Positions 36,701 through 49,290 are shown, numbered from the stretch's first letter. The stretch: DNA of 64,000 bases from Bursaphelenchus xylophilus (GCA_904066235.2 CAJFCV020000006.1:7502001-7566000), one strand, 5' to 3'. Made by a program: numbers and translations. Notes: a model not told the origin generated them from the letters alone.

Positions 36701-38096
36701 ATGAAAATGATTGTGGAGAAGGGAGAAGACTCAATAACCAAGGTTTGTTGTCTTACAATTTTACGTCCGATTTGATTATTTTTCCTGTTTTCAGTTTGGA
36801 GCCATCTTGGCGCACGGTATTTTGGACGCTGGAGGTCGCAATGTGACCATCTCCTTGCATAACAGGAATGGACATTCGGATATGCCTTCCGTCGTTGGGT
36901 CCTTCGTCTTCCTTCAGCATTGGTACTGGCATTCGTTTTCCCACTTTGCCTCCCTTGCTTTCCGCCCAACTTGTTTGATCGGATTGAACAATACATTACA
37001 GGTATGTGGTCGTTGAACTTCACGCTTACGGTGTGATGTTAATTGACTGATTTGTTTCCAGATGCCGAAGACTCAGTTCCGTTGTAATGCCAAGCCATCG
37101 TTGTTTGCATACCCACCACCATTGGAGGAAAAGAAGAAGGAGGAAAGCGAAAAGGTCGAGACCGCCGTGCTCTCTATTACCAACAAAAAGAAACAACATA
37201 AACGCAGCGCGGATAAGGAAAAGGATCTTACCAACATAACTACTTCCAAGGATACTACTTCTACCGGTTCAAAGGAGGCCCCAAAAACTGATGAATTAGA
37301 GAAAATGGAGATCGACGAAGAGACAACCAAGAAGGAGAAGGTCGAGGAAAAGTAAGTTACAAGTGATAATAAATAGAAAAGACCCGGAGGTGTGTGGAAA
37401 GCTGCAATAAAACGATGATTCCTCTAGGGAACGGCACATATGGCCTGAATTTTTTGGGCTTGCAACAAAAAATGTATTGGAAAGTTGATAAATAGAGAGT
37501 CCAAAAAGTAAAGGATCTGGTTGATCACCGGGAGAAAGTTGCGCTATAGTCCGTTTTTGGTCAAACGATTACGAAAACCGAAGAACAAGAAAATTGAACG
37601 TCACAGTTTGAGGAAATGTTCTGCATTTTTGTTTCGAGGAGTTCTGGACGGCGCTCATCAAATTGCGGACTACGTTTGGGACGTTTCAAAAAAATAATTC
37701 ACGAAAAATTAAAGGGGAACCCCCATACTTTATTCGTACTAACACGCACTTCGAATGTAGAGTGGATGGGGTCTCTAAAGCTGCTCAAAGTTATTAAGAA
37801 TTTTATTGTTTTCTTGCAGGAAGGAGCCTGAACCCAACTTCTTTCACCTCACAAACCCCAGTAGAGTGATACGCCCTCAACTGAAGACTTTGGCCTTAGC
37901 TGAAAATTCCCGTTATCAGCCCTTGAAAGCCCTTTCCAATGGTGGAATCATTCTTCTCCGAGATCTGAGACCAACTGAAAAAGAAGAAATTGTGGAATTG
38001 TCCGCCGCCGGAGGGTCTACTTCAGACGGCTCTTCCTCCAGCAACTCTGAAGCCCAGCCCCCTGCCACCTTCGAATTTAACCTAAAGGCCTACTAA
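30768..38096 (+). CDS. rpn-2: 26S proteasome regulatory subunit RPN2/PSMD1
   Basis: RPN2 is the large scaffold of the proteasome base. Eleven exons fit in phase: 30768-30825, 30887-31197, 31234-31644, 31683-31874, 31937-32225, 32288-32937, 35758-35872, 36560-36742, 36795-37001, 37062-37351 and 37820-38096. The central proteasome/cyclosome repeats are clear ([68 protein letters not shown] with [18 protein letters not shown]). The conserved end includes [22 protein letters not shown]-like [11 protein letters not shown], a Lys/Glu-rich acidic loop and [13 protein letters not shown]. The extreme N-terminus is divergent and less certain. Intron 6 (32938-35757) holds a whole GPCR gene on the other strand. 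Confidence 0.95.
33073..34805 (-). CDS. biogenic amine GPCR, 5-HT2-like, nested in RPN2 intron
   Basis: Three exons fit in phase: 34120-34805, 33395-34081 and 33073-33298, giving 532 residues. Aminergic hallmarks are a TM3 Asp ([17 protein letters not shown]), the DRY motif in [15 protein letters not shown]6 [16 protein letters not shown], and TM7 [16 protein letters not shown]. The third cytoplasmic loop is long and polar. The DRYLGI block and loop-2 spacing look most like invertebrate 5-HT2 receptors (nematode SER-1), although D2-like dopamine receptors share TM6 and TM7. The first Met leaves only about ten residues before TM1, so an upstream exon is possible. Exon 2 could instead end at an in-frame TGGTAA. 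Splicing to exon 3 keeps the frame and adds a Thr/Asn-rich tail. The gene lies wholly within RPN2 intron 6. Confidence 0.88.
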
Positions 38097-38538
38097 GTTA
38101 TCTTATTTTCATTGTAATTATGGCAATCTAAGCATATAAATCTGGCTGTCTATAACTAAACACCAAGCTCATTATTTTTGTTTTGGTCGTTCTCCAAGTA
38201 TACAAATTCATGTGAATAACATCGGGAGGTTAGGCCTGCGGTCAAGCTTTGGGCCTAACATTTTTGGAAAATTCTTGGTTAGTGCTGAAGGATATTTAAA
38301 TTGCCCATCAAAAAGAATACTTTTTTACGAGCAGATGACATTTATTGTGAGTTTTGCTTCGTTTGTTTAGTCATGATTTACATTCACGATTAGGGATACT
38401 TAGCTGCACGGTAGGACTGGATTTGATAAGAAACAAAACTTCTGAAGTCATAATAAAAAATGAACAATGAACGTAAAAGTTTATGATAGAAATTAGTTAA
38501 CTCCGTTTTAACTTTATACATAACGAAGAATCTCTGAT

Positions 38539-40823
38539 TTAAATGTCTGTGTCCCTGTTGGTGTTCTTCCCGTTTTGACTGTTAATTTCGACGACGGTCT
38601 TCAAATTCCCCTTCTCATTCGCTGCTTCGTCTGATTCGTCTATACTTCTCTTCTCCTCTGAACTCGTATTCCATGCTGGTCTTCGGTAACCTGTTGTTCC
38701 AAGTGCAATTGCCGTTCGTTTCGATACTTTTATCTGGTCCACATAATGTCCGATCCGTCGACGAGTGTTAATTGGTAGACTTTCGATGTAATTACTCGGC
38801 ATTTTGGACGCTAAACGGTTTGATGTGCCGGTGGGGCTGTACTGAGAGGGAGATGGCAGGTTGGGGTTATTAGATTCTAAGGAATTTGTAGTTGAATCTG
38901 CCGAAGATGAGGCTCCAGAGCCGTGATTAACAATTGGGTTGATTAATGAAATGGTGTTTGTAATCATGGGATGACCGTCCGAGGATGCAGAAGAATGACG
39001 GTGATGTTCGGAAGAAGCGCTTCGCGAGTGTGTGACAGGTTTGCTGTAACAGTGTGTACAATGTGCTCAACTTGTTCTTACCTTGTTTTGCTGGCTCGGC
39101 CGTTAAATTGGGGAGGGTTCCGTCTGTTTTCGCTTGCCTTAATCTTTAGATCATCAACTTTAGAGATTACACTGTCTGCATTCATTTTCTGCTTCATTAA
39201 GATAGATCCTCCATTACTGTAGCTTGATTGTTGTCGGAAACTACTGTATGAATTGTCACTATCCGAGCAGAATCCATTGTATCCTGCAAAAGGGGCTCCT
39301 CCTTTAATATGTCTGAGGTCTTGCTCCAAGTTTCTGACTCTGTGGTCGAGCGATCTTCTCTCATCTGCCCATTGTCCATGAATTCTTTGTTTCTCATCCA
39401 TCAAATTCTGAATTTTTTTTTCCCTTTCCATCTTCTCTTTTTCCAATATTTTTATTTTCTCGATCAGTTCGTTTGTATCGCTCCTTGATTCATTTTTGTG
39501 AAGTGTTTCTGTATAACGCTTCTGGAGATCAGTTAAGTTTTGCTCTAGCTGTGTTATTCGATCTTCTTTTTGTTGCACTACTACCATGACATCTCCATCG
39601 CCCACTCTGACAGGTTTTCTTGGCCCTCCATTCTCCTTGGCTAACTGCATTTTTAGCTGTGTTAGTTCCATCTCAAGTTGAATTTGCTGTTTGTTATGCT
39701 CATCTTGGAGTTTTTGTTTATCATCCAAAGCTTCCTGTAGTAGCTTCTGCTGATGAGTACACTTGTCCACGAGTGCCACAGCATCCACTGCAGCTCGCTC
39801 TCGATCCCTGAGCCTTTCTTGAGCGTTCTTCAAAGCCTTTTCGAGCATCTCAATATGATTTCGTTGTTCGATGAGCGTTGCATTCTGAGCGTCGATCTCA
39901 ATTTGTTGACGAGTCTTGATCTCCATGAGTTCTTTATCTAAATTTTCTAATATTCTCATTATTATATTGAAGGCTTACATTGCGCAATCAAATCATTCAT
40001 TGAGGTCGCGTGTTGAGGATCTACTTGATGATGTTGGGCCACAATTAAATTCAGCTTTTCCAATTGTCTTTGGAGGAGTTCGTTTTCATTTGCCAATCGT
40101 TGTATTGTTTGCTCCATTTTTCCTCTCACTGTCTGCTCTAATTTTTCTTGTTTATCCCGTCTTGAAACCATTTGATTGAACTCATTTTCGATTCGTTCGT
40201 ATGCCATTTCAAGCTTCTTAAACGCGGCATTCTTCTTTTTGAGACTCTCAATTTGTTGTTTCAAAAATGCGTTTTCTGTCTTCAGGGCATCTACATCGTT
40301 TTTGTTATCGTTGGCTTCTCTAGGATCCGAGGATGCGTACTGACTTCCAACCGAATCACTTAACACAACAGTAAATATAACTTAACTGGGGACTTACTCA
40401 GTTTGATGGTCTGTCACAAACAAACATGGCTGTGAATGACTGATGGTTGGGATTGGCGGGTTGTTCGGCTTAAATATCCTTAAAAGCAAAGTTTTATCCT
40501 GTCCTAACGTCTCACCTATGTTTGGCTGGCCCTTCACTGCTTCCTGCCCGGGAATTATGATAATGGGAATTGCCGGCACGACCGACAATTGGCCCTTGAT
40601 TCTGCTTGAGAACATGATTTTGATAGTTTTCTATCATACTCTGGAGTTGATGGTCGGTTGAGAAGTCCTCGTGATCTGCAGAGATAAGATCAGCTCTGAT
40701 TTCCCCAGCCTTACCTTGCTCTGAATCTTGATCCAGGCCCTGAGGGATGGAGGCGGCTTCCTGAAGAAGATGCTGGAGCAGCTGGCCTTCGCCCATCCGG
40801 GAACCCTTCTCCATCTTATTCAT
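38539..40823 (-). CDS. amot: angiomotin-like coiled-coil protein
   Basis: Angiomotins are actin- and junction-associated scaffolds that bind Hippo-pathway proteins such as YAP. Six exons fit in phase: 40715-40823, 40516-40675, 40398-40478, 39979-40358, 39082-39937 and 38539-39043, giving 696 residues. Long coiled coils cover about residues 130-480. The family-defining stretch resembles vertebrate AMOT: EIKTRQQIEIDAQNATLIEQ, RNHIEMLEKALKNAQERL, then VVVQQKEDRITQLEQNL and QKRYTETL. The N-terminal QLLQHLLQEAAS and LQSMIENYQ fit the AMOT head. The C-terminus is Ser-rich and ends RDTDI, a possible PDZ-type ligand, although AMOT usually ends EYLI. Exons 3 and 4 both begin after AAG acceptors. It converges with RPN2. 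Confidence 0.82.
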
Positions 40824-41168
40824 AACATCAGCTCCATCTCCAGATTCATGTCAAAACCAAATTCTTGTCTTTTTTCGCTGGTTTTCCTTCTTCCGATCAG
40901 ACCCCGGCGCCGCGATTTCTCTGTCGTCTCTGCATTCTCCCTGTTCTCTCTCTGTTCTTCTTTTTTCTTTGACTTAAACGGCGTCGTTTCCTCAAAAAAG
41001 TGGGCCACGAGCTACATTCCTTTGCATCCGAACAGATTGGCCAATGAATTTATTGAATTATTCGAATTACGGACTTTTCTTCTACTCTCTGTATCCAATT
41101 GAAAACATAAATAATTAGAAGAAGTTATCCATTCACTCAGACAATAAAGATCGTCGTTTAGATAAGAC

Positions 41169-42429
41169 ATGAACATCTGGAGGCAATTCCCACACAAAAA
41201 ACGCTTAATTTACCGCGTAAACGAAGAGTATAAGGTAAATAAAACTACAGTAAGAATGCCTTATCTTCAGCTTTACATCTACTATACTCAACACGAACAG
41301 AGGACCTTTACGAAGAATGATTGGGCACGGTAAGAATGGAGGAATCGAGCGAACGCATCATTTGGTTAGAGAGTTATTGTCAGTTTACAGAATGCTTGAG
41401 ATGAAGACCACCATGGAGCGACTCAAATTTTGGGATTTTTTGTATATAAAGGACGGATTTAATCTCAGAAATGCGAAAAATGTGTCTTTACAACATGAAA
41501 AAGCTCGTGAAATGGTAATTCATCCGCACCTCTTACGTAAAAAAAAATTCAGGCTAAAAACGAAAAAGGTGAACATGGGTACGGTATTGGTGTATTTGAT
41601 GAGAAAAGTAAGAATCGATGAGCGCCTAGATTAAGTTATAGATTATTTCATGAGCTCACTGAGGCGACAATGGGACTCTAAACTTCTCCAACCACCGAAA
41701 TTGATATTGGATCTGCAATATCTTCCACGACTCAGCTACAACAACTTTGACAAATTCACTTATAAAACACGAGAATTACTAGAAGCAAGTGGGAAGTACT
41801 GTAATTGATGTATTTTAGGCCAATTATGGATGTCCTCGTCTCTGTTTCCCCGTCGAAATGATCAACTGCAATATGGAGAATGATGATCTCAGAAAGTTTT
41901 TATCAAAAATTTTTCGTAGATTTAAGGGATGTCTTAATCTCCCCAAATTACATCAGTACAACCCTTACCACAATTGTGGTGATATGATTTATGTGACAAA
42001 ACATGCAGTAAATGCTCTTCGAGGACCCTTAAATTATGCGGGTGTTATCCTTCCCATCAGCAATGATGACAAAACATGTGATCTCTATGCCAAATCGAGT
42101 AATCTCGTCAGTGCCCACCTGCCTTTCAAGGAGTGTTTCAAGTAAGAATCATAGTTTTGGAATCTATTTTCAGACTTCATGAGGGATCTCCGTCCAAGGT
42201 GTCATTCCCCGTCTTTCACAACATCGTAACCGACGTCTTCTTTAATGGAGGTGATTGGACTAATGCTCTGCGGGCTAATTATTCGCCAGATTTTTTGTTG
42301 TCAACGGCCGAGAGAAGGAGAACAAAGGAAATGGACGAGATCTCCTTGAAACGTTTGGCCAGAACGGACACTCGACTTCAGATAAATAATATTCTGCAGG
42401 AATATTTCAAGAATAAGAAACATAAATAA
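41169..42429 (+). CDS. TRMT10C/MRPP1-like tRNA methyltransferase, frame broken
   Basis: Seven exon blocks are seen: 41169-41234, 41271-41329, 41391-41514, 41553-41607, 41642-41788, 41819-42141 and 42174-42429. The C-terminal half resembles the SPOUT domain of TRMT10C, the methyltransferase of mitochondrial RNase P: PPKLILDLQYL, then DMIYVTKHAVNALRG, GVILPISNDD, LVSAHLPFKECF and FNGGDWTNALRANYSP. The match is moderate, so this is a divergent member. All junctions keep phase except exon 5 to 6. The natural GTGGGA donor and TTTTAG acceptor leave the frame one base off between LLEA and NYGCPRLCFPVEM. Either a base is wrong in the sequence, the splice is unusual, or the copy is damaged. The rest is free of stops. 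Confidence 0.62.
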
Positions 42430-43084
42430 ATATTTATTGTTGAATCGTGCGTGCAGAGTAAGATTGTTTCTATTCTACAATATTTTCTCGCCTTTCAAAA
42501 AGGATTAAAAATACAAAAACTGGCCCCTTTTATTGTCCCAGCCAGAGCCCATAAGATTTTTTTAGAAATTTTTTGCAGACGATGACTAAAAATAGCGTTA
42601 TTCGTATTTTATAGAATTATTTAATAATTGTTGTCCCTGAGCCATCTAAAATAGCATTGCATACTTTGAAAAGTATTTTCCCCTAATTTTTTACAAACTG
42701 GTAACCTATTATAGTTTACTGTACATAAAGGTGCAGAGTTCCCCATTGTAAACTCCAGATAATTTTTTCCCCCGACGTTTTAATGCGCGCATCAGATGAG
42801 AGATTGCTGGCCCGAAATTTGTTTTCTTTCAGTGCCTATAAAAATGTTGCGGGGAGACCCTAACGCTTTCTTTTTTCAGACTGACTCCTGCTTTTATCTT
42901 GGTTTAGCGCCAATTCTCTGAGATCACCACGTTCTCCGAGTGAGTTTTCCTTTTTAAGTTTACGACCGAGAGAAGTGTAAACTTACCCTCGTTGTTGGGT
43001 CATGTGTAATTCAAGCGCGACGCTTGTCATACTTATTTTATCGTTTCCAGTTTGGACCTAACTTCTTTGGCTACATCTCCAGTG
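42430..43084 (+). other. upstream region and 5' untranslated exon of PRPP synthetase
   Basis: No gene was seen in 42430-42870. A likely non-coding leader exon runs from a TTTTTTCAG acceptor at 42880 to a GTGAGT donor near 42939, spliced to TTTCCAG just before 43051. This leaves the ATG at 43085 as the first coding codon. Confidence 0.45.
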
Positions 43085-44168
43085 ATGCCTAACATCAAAG
43101 TGTTCAGTGGTAGTTCCCACAAGGACCTTACCTCTAGAATCTGCGAACGTCTTCAATTGGATGTCTCCAAGGCCTCTCTGAAGAAGTTCTCGAACAAAGA
43201 AACGAACGTTGAGATCGGGGAATCAGTCCGCGGGGAAGACGTCTACATTATTCAAAGTGGATCTGGTGAGGTGAACGATCATCTGATGGAGATGCTGATT
43301 ATGATCAATGCCTGTAAGATTGCGTCTGCTTCTCGTGTAGCCGCTGTTATCCCTTGTTTTCCTTATGCCCGACAAGATAAGAAGGACAAGAGCAGAGCTC
43401 CCATCTCGGCCAAGCTTGTGGCAAACATGCTGAGTGTGGCCGGAGCGGATCACATTATCACTATGGATCTCCATGCTTCTCAAATCCAGGTACTTTTCTT
43501 TGCTTCTAGTTTTCTGCTTTAGGTATACTGTATCTTCTGGAAATAATAGTCTTATATAATTTGAAGGGTTTCTTCGACATCCCCGTGGACAATTTATATG
43601 CCGAACCGGCCATCCTTAAGTATATCAAGGAGCATATCCCTGATTACGGTCAAGCCGTCATTGTCTCTCCAGATGCTGGAGGAGCCAAGAGGGTTACCTC
43701 GATTGCAGATCGATTGAATGTGGACTTTGCGTTGATCCATAAAGAGAGGAAGAGAGCCAATGAAGTGGAGAATATGACCTTGGTGGGGAACGTGAAGGAC
43801 AGAGTCGCGATCCTGGTGGATGACATGGCTGATACTTGTGGCACAATCTGCCTGGCTGGGGATAAATTGATCGAAGCTGGGGCACAGAAAGTTTATGCTG
43901 TATGTCGTTTGTTTATATTGCTGTATGTATGATGATTTTATTTTTTCAGGTTTGTGTCCATGGAGTGTTCTCAGGGCCTGCTTTGGATCGTCTGAATAGG
44001 TCGTGTTTCGAGGCCGTCGTGGTCACCAACACGATTCCTCAAGAGGAGAACATCAAACGATGTCCCAAGATCCAATGCATCGACATTTCAATGATTCTGG
44101 CCGAGTCCATAAGACGAACGCACAACGGAGAATCAGTCTCGTACTTGTTTTCGCACGTTCCTATGTAA
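43085..44168 (+). CDS. PRPS1: ribose-phosphate pyrophosphokinase (PRPP synthetase)
   Basis: The enzyme makes PRPP from ribose 5-phosphate and ATP for nucleotide and NAD synthesis. Three exons fit in phase: 43085-43489, 43567-43899 and 43950-44168, about 318 residues, the normal length. It opens [15 protein letters not shown] and carries [20 protein letters not shown], the ATP-site region [38 protein letters not shown] and the PRPP-binding loop [12 protein letters not shown] Met 33 bases upstream is in frame, but the conserved MPNIK start is preferred. Intron 1 ends at AATTTGAAG, an AAG acceptor fixed by the highly conserved QIQ-GFFDIP junction. AATAAA occurs near 44204. Confidence 0.96.
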
Positions 44169-44338
44169 TCCTCGATTGTTTGTTGTTATCCAATACAGAA
44201 ATAAACTCATTATTTCAATCTAGTAATCATAATTCAGAATCATTTCAACCCCTTATTTTTATCGGTGTTTACAAGGCGGAAATGAATATATTAAATAAAT
44301 AACATGAGACAATAGCAATTAGGGTTGGTTTTGTCATC

Positions 44339-44469
44339 CTAAACGTCTTCAACGGCAATTGCCATCACTTGCAAGCAGTCACAGTGGAAGCATGGGAGAA
44401 CATTTCCCCGTTCTTCTTGACCGGCATTGTCTGGTTTTCTGAGGGTTCGGAGAGCGAATTGGATGGTAT
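44339..44469 (-). CDS. possible unassigned exon with Cys cluster
   Basis: An open minus-strand block ends at 44339 and reads FALRTLRKPDNAG, then LPCFHCDCLQVMAIAVEDV and stop. It might be a spliced C-terminal tail of the adjacent receptor gene, since clustered tail cysteines are often palmitoylated, but no clear donor joins them. A second frame is also open here, so the reading is uncertain. Confidence 0.25.
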
Positions 44470-44687
44470 CTTACCCTTTAGTTTTCTAAAATAACTTTCT
44501 TAACCACTTTTTTCTTCTCAGTTCCTTGGTGCAACAACTTTACAGTAAGCAACAATCAAACGTGGCAGTACAACTACAGAAACAACAAGTGTCATGGATT
44601 AGTGAAAGTGAAGCCAAATTGCATACAAAGATAATAGGCATGGAATGTGGGACAACAAGCACTCCAGACAACTCCAGAAGTCAGATT

Positions 44688-46177
44688 TCAGGGATTCGGC
44701 GGACAACTCAAAGGTCTTGGGAGATTGTTGGCCGAATTGGACCGACTTCTGGATTGATGGAAGGTGGTCAACAGCTGGGGAGAAGGGGATCTTCCCTGTT
44801 GAACTGACCTTTCTTCGAAGAACGGCGACAATGCGATCTTCACCATGTCTCGGTTGAAGAAAAACCAAATCCAGGGATTAACAGAGCTGTTTAGATTGCC
44901 GAAGAACATAATGTAAGTGGCAAAGACTGGACCTGGAAAACGTAAATATAGATAAGTATTGCTATTTGATTGCATCAAGCATAACTTTTTGGATTGTCTG
45001 AAAAGTGATGTTTTCGGCTTACTCAAGAAAGTGGGGGTCAATGCATCGATCACACTGATGATATTAAAAGGGGCCCAAAGAATGAAGTTGGCGGCCACAA
45101 TTGTAAGAGTAAGCTTGACGGTCTGCACCCTCTTCCTGTCCAACTCCTCACGCTGTATCCTTAATCCGGAGTGATGCACAAGAGTTGTGCTATGTCGGGA
45201 GGCCCTCCGGGTATGGTCCTCTTGCTCAAGTAATTTGGTTGTCTGGAGTTGTAAATGTTCGTCGGCGTGGAACAGTTTGTGTTTTTTGTATTTCATCCGA
45301 ATACTGGAACTTAATTGAAGGGAATTGGATTACCAACATACCTTGATTTTTGGTCGTATCCCGCATTACTGGGTCGTTTCTCGAAGGCCATAGACTTCCA
45401 GACAGCCCGGCACACACACGTATACAAACAACCGGCAATCGTGGTGGGAATCAGCCAAACCACCACATTGAAGCAGATCACATAGGCCGGGTATTGCCAG
45501 GTCTCCGTGTAGAGCCCCACACAGTCATTGTATTCGTTCTTCCCGAATATCAGAAATTGGGGAGTCGAGAATAACAATGCCGAACACCAGGCGATGGCTG
45601 CATACAAGGCAGGACGATTATATCGACCGGATCGAATATTGGCCAGAGGACGGCAAATCGCCTGGAAAATTATTTGAAAGTTAGGTAGATACATATGCCA
45701 AGGAAATATTGTAATTGCCAAATGCTTACGTAATATCTGTCAGCACTGATGGCCACCAACATGAAAGAACTTGAGTACATTGGAAGAACCTAAAATAACA
45801 AAAAAAATTTATAATTTTAAAATTCATTAAAGAACATTTTCGAAGAAACAAACCTGTAGACATTTGACAAATTTACACAGGAAATCAGGGCCATAAAAGT
45901 TTGGGACAGTAATTGTCATAATCATGGTCGGGAAGATGGTTAAAAGAGCGAATAGAAGATCACTCGAACACATGTGCAACATTAACATCTGGACAGGAGT
46001 GATCCTTTTCTTCCTCATCACTCTGTTATTGCGCAATATCACAAAAATCATCAACATATTCCCGAAGATTGTGAACAGACAAGTGGTTGCTTGATGGGCA
46101 ATCATTGCCCGCAACTCGGGCTGGGATTCATTGAGGATCAACGGGTCAATCAACAGATCCTCAGAAGTCGCGTTCAT
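44688..46177 (-). CDS. vasopressin/oxytocin-type (nematocin-like) GPCR
   Basis: Five exons fit in phase: 45854-46177, 45730-45789, 45342-45661, 45023-45303 and 44688-44932, about 409 residues. The pattern is that of the vasopressin/oxytocin/GnRH branch: TM2 MLMLHMCSSDLLFAL, the loop FYGPDFLCKFVKCLQV, TM3 MLVAISADRYYAICRPLA, TM6 NFILWAPFNIISVID, and TM7 GNLNSSVNPWIWFFFN. Nematodes have such receptors for nematocin. The chosen start gives an N-terminus with MNAT and LNES sequons and lies just after an ACTGTTTTCAG acceptor. The frame is open further upstream to about 46339, which could be an alternative start. Exon 4 may begin at either of two in-phase acceptors near 45303-45309. Confidence 0.85.
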
Positions 46178-48747
46178 GCTCTCCGACCGTGTTTGGAGTA
46201 GCTGAAAACAGTAATACATAGCAACATGTTTCTCAAGCATTGCATATAGAAAGAAACAAACAGCCAGGGCGCTTATTAAATAAAAGTTTCGTGACTGGAA
46301 AGCCGGCCTAATGGGTTTGGAGTAATCGAATAAGTGCAACAGGTAAAGTTGGGCAATTCCAGTAGAACGTTACGGGTTCCGAGAACAAGATTTCACATGA
46401 CATTGGATAGAATGGCGCTGAAGGTGGGGGGAAATGTCATTAAAGTCATTTATAATAATAGCAGATCGACGTACGCAAAAGATATTTAAACTAATCAGCT
46501 TAAAGTTGTTAGATACTTGGATATATCAACTTCAGGAGAACCCTCTACTGACTTCTCTCACAGTCTATAACACTGTGACATGTAACAGACTAACTGTACG
46601 TAAAATATTCTAATACCAGACACTAATAGGCAACGGACCGAGACAACATCAAAACCGTTAGATTAAACAAATTACACCCTCTGAATTTATAAAAAAAAAT
46701 TATTTCGGGAATTGCCGATAAAGAACATCGCCTTAGGGATGTAAATATTGCAAGTACTTCGGAAAACTAAGGAAACGATGGCATTGGTGTATGAGCTATA
46801 TTAAATATAAGATTCGGGACAATGGGATCGTGCCTAAGCATGTCCCAATCAAATTGGATACACAAATTATTATTTAAAACCCTATCGTTCTTGGTTAAAG
46901 ATGTCATGGACATCTTCTATTAATAGATCAGACCGACAGTCAGTAGCCATTACATTATTTTAATCGAAATAAACTATAATTCAATCAGAAGATGGATTAT
47001 TTTCAATATACAAGCCTATGAAAACAGGCAGGCGACCAATTAAAAAATGTTTTGGCACAATAAGATGGGATGGCCAAACACCTCGGAGATGAGCTTAAAA
47101 ACATCAAAGGCGTCATCTTCTCTCCATATTTGACAAAAACAAATCTAGAACAAGTTATCCATCCCTCTTCTGCTTGAAAGAGGAGAACAGAAACACAAAG
47201 AATTGCGAGATAACATTTTCTGTAATCCCTCCCTCCCATTATGTATATGGCCACAAAGGATCTACGGTCGACGTAATCAGAACACGGCCAATTCCAGGGA
47301 CCCAGACTGCACTTTGATACCTAATACGGACTTTCGGCAAAAATTATTTGGCAACCTCCAACTTTTTAATAATTCAATGAAAAAAAAAAATAAAAAAGAT
47401 CCGACTTTGAGGTCAGGCGATGTTGCAAATGACATCATTTTTTTACCGTAAATTTCTGTAAATGCACTTAGAAAGCTGAAGAGAACATCTGGAATGTGGG
47501 GGACGTAACTTTAATTTATAAATACTCAAATGGCATTCAAGATAATACTTGAAATGAGTCAACAAAATGACTGTGAAAAGCATAGCAAAATAATAAACAG
47601 TAATTATTTTGTTTTCCCAAAGTACCAAAAAAGATTACAATAATTAAACCGAAGGAAAAGGAACGTAAAAAACAGACAGCCAGGCAAATAATCTTGATTA
47701 AAGGTCTTTGGAGGCATCAGGGACTTCATTCTTCGCATCCCTCGCTCAGCCTGGCATTAATTTTGCACTCTTGTCTCTAATTCTGCATAAAATCAGACAG
47801 TCTGCTTAAAATATACGCAGCAATTCGGGGAAGTACCTCGGTTCTTGCAGCAAAACGTGCCGAATCTCTGAGAATTCGTTGTAATTTACAAATGTAAATT
47901 GGGAAACAAACAGCAAATGAGAAGTCAAGATACACTTCTTATGATCTCGTTAAATTTCTGGGGATCGAAGACCATGCGCCTCAGGCCGTTTAAGAGTTCA
48001 CCCCGTTATAATTACAGTAAGGTCAAATAAATAAAAAATAAATGATTACTAATGCCCTGAGAGGATGATGGCAGGAACCGTATCATCTGCAGTGTTGTTT
48101 ACCCTCGGGGCGCGTTTATTATTGAGTTAATTCTAAATTAATTAGGCTTCTGTAGACCTCTTCTTCGGCCAAAGAGGGGCCAACTTTTCACCCAAAAAAT
48201 AATATTTACAAATAAAATGACAGCGACCATGAAAGTACAGAGCTGTTGATGCGGGACATGTATAATTGAGGGAAACCAGCAAAAATTGGCCAGACAAAAT
48301 AGGGAGCCAGCCATTGCACAAGAGGAACAGAAGAGCACGTTCTTTTGGGGTCATCTTTCCGGTCATACTCCTGAACGGAGATAACCCCCTGGTGGTTAAT
48401 TAAAATGGTAATTAAAAGGTCTTACCGCCCAAGATTACTCAGCAGTAGACACCCCGAAACTTCTAGACGAGCTTTTTGTTGCATCGTACAAGAAACCCGG
48501 GAAATTTATTGTCTGGATGAAAGAAAAAGAATATCCCGTTCTCGGAACAAATCGAATTACCGAAAAACAGACAATTACACATTTCCAAGACATCACAAAT
48601 ACAATTACATGGAGCTCGAACACCCTGTAGGGCACGTGTAATATGCATCACTTGATCACAATTACAATGGGGATAAAAAACTTTTTTTTGGACCTCGAGA
48701 TGTCAAAAGAAATGGGAAAAGGCTAATTAATAAAAAAGTGGACTTAC
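46178..48747. other. intergenic region, no complete gene seen
   Basis: No gene could be assembled. On the minus strand 48138-48330 reads as two hydrophobic helices (SLFCLANFCWFP and FMVAVILFVNIIFWV) and could be a 3' exon of the gene that starts at 48819, but the phases could not be reconciled. Confidence 0.35.
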
Positions 48748-48819
48748 TTTCTTGTACAAGACAAGATGGAATTCCTCATCTATCGGTATTAATTGGCCAG
48801 TCCCACCCTTTTGGGCCAT
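48748..48819 (-). CDS. first exon of an unrecognised gene, partial
   Basis: A strong TTTTTTTCAG acceptor is followed after three bases by ATG. A 24-codon open exon opens MAQKGGTGQLIPIDEEF and ends with two Lys at a GTAAGT donor, in phase 0. Downstream exons on the minus strand are unclear; candidates are 48362-48410 and the hydrophobic stretch at 48138-48330. No family was recognised. Confidence 0.4.
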
Positions 48820-49290
48820 TTTCTGAAAAAAAGAAAATTACTTTTTAAGCATCTTTTACATGTACTTTGTAAGCGCCTTACAAGCAATGCAAAACGAGCA
48901 TTTAGGATGATCGCAACGACATATATTCGGGGGATTTTACAACGATTTATTGGGGGCAAAGGAAAAGATTTAAAAAAGAATTGAAAGAAACGAACATACG
49001 AAACGTGTACAATACAAACATCTGATCTCGAAATCTACTTCACGAAAATATGAAGGAACAAGTCACTTAATCCGTGTCAAGGTACGACGGCATTTACAGT
49101 TTTTGGCCAAAAATCCCTGTGGATTTCATATATCCGGATATAAGAAAACCGAAAGGATACGTGTATTTATGTACATGTTTAGGCCTTGGTCTTTAATCCC
49201 CGCAGGGGCTCCGTGGAAAGTATTTTACCAGGATCTGAGCCCGCGACATCTCCGGGTATATCAAATCCAAGTGTAAATGTGTGTAATTTA

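Noticed and set aside
48138..48366. Presenilin-enhancer-2-like two-helix gene
   Set aside because: Two hydrophobic helices are visible, but the frame is closed upstream by TGA and key family residues do not align.
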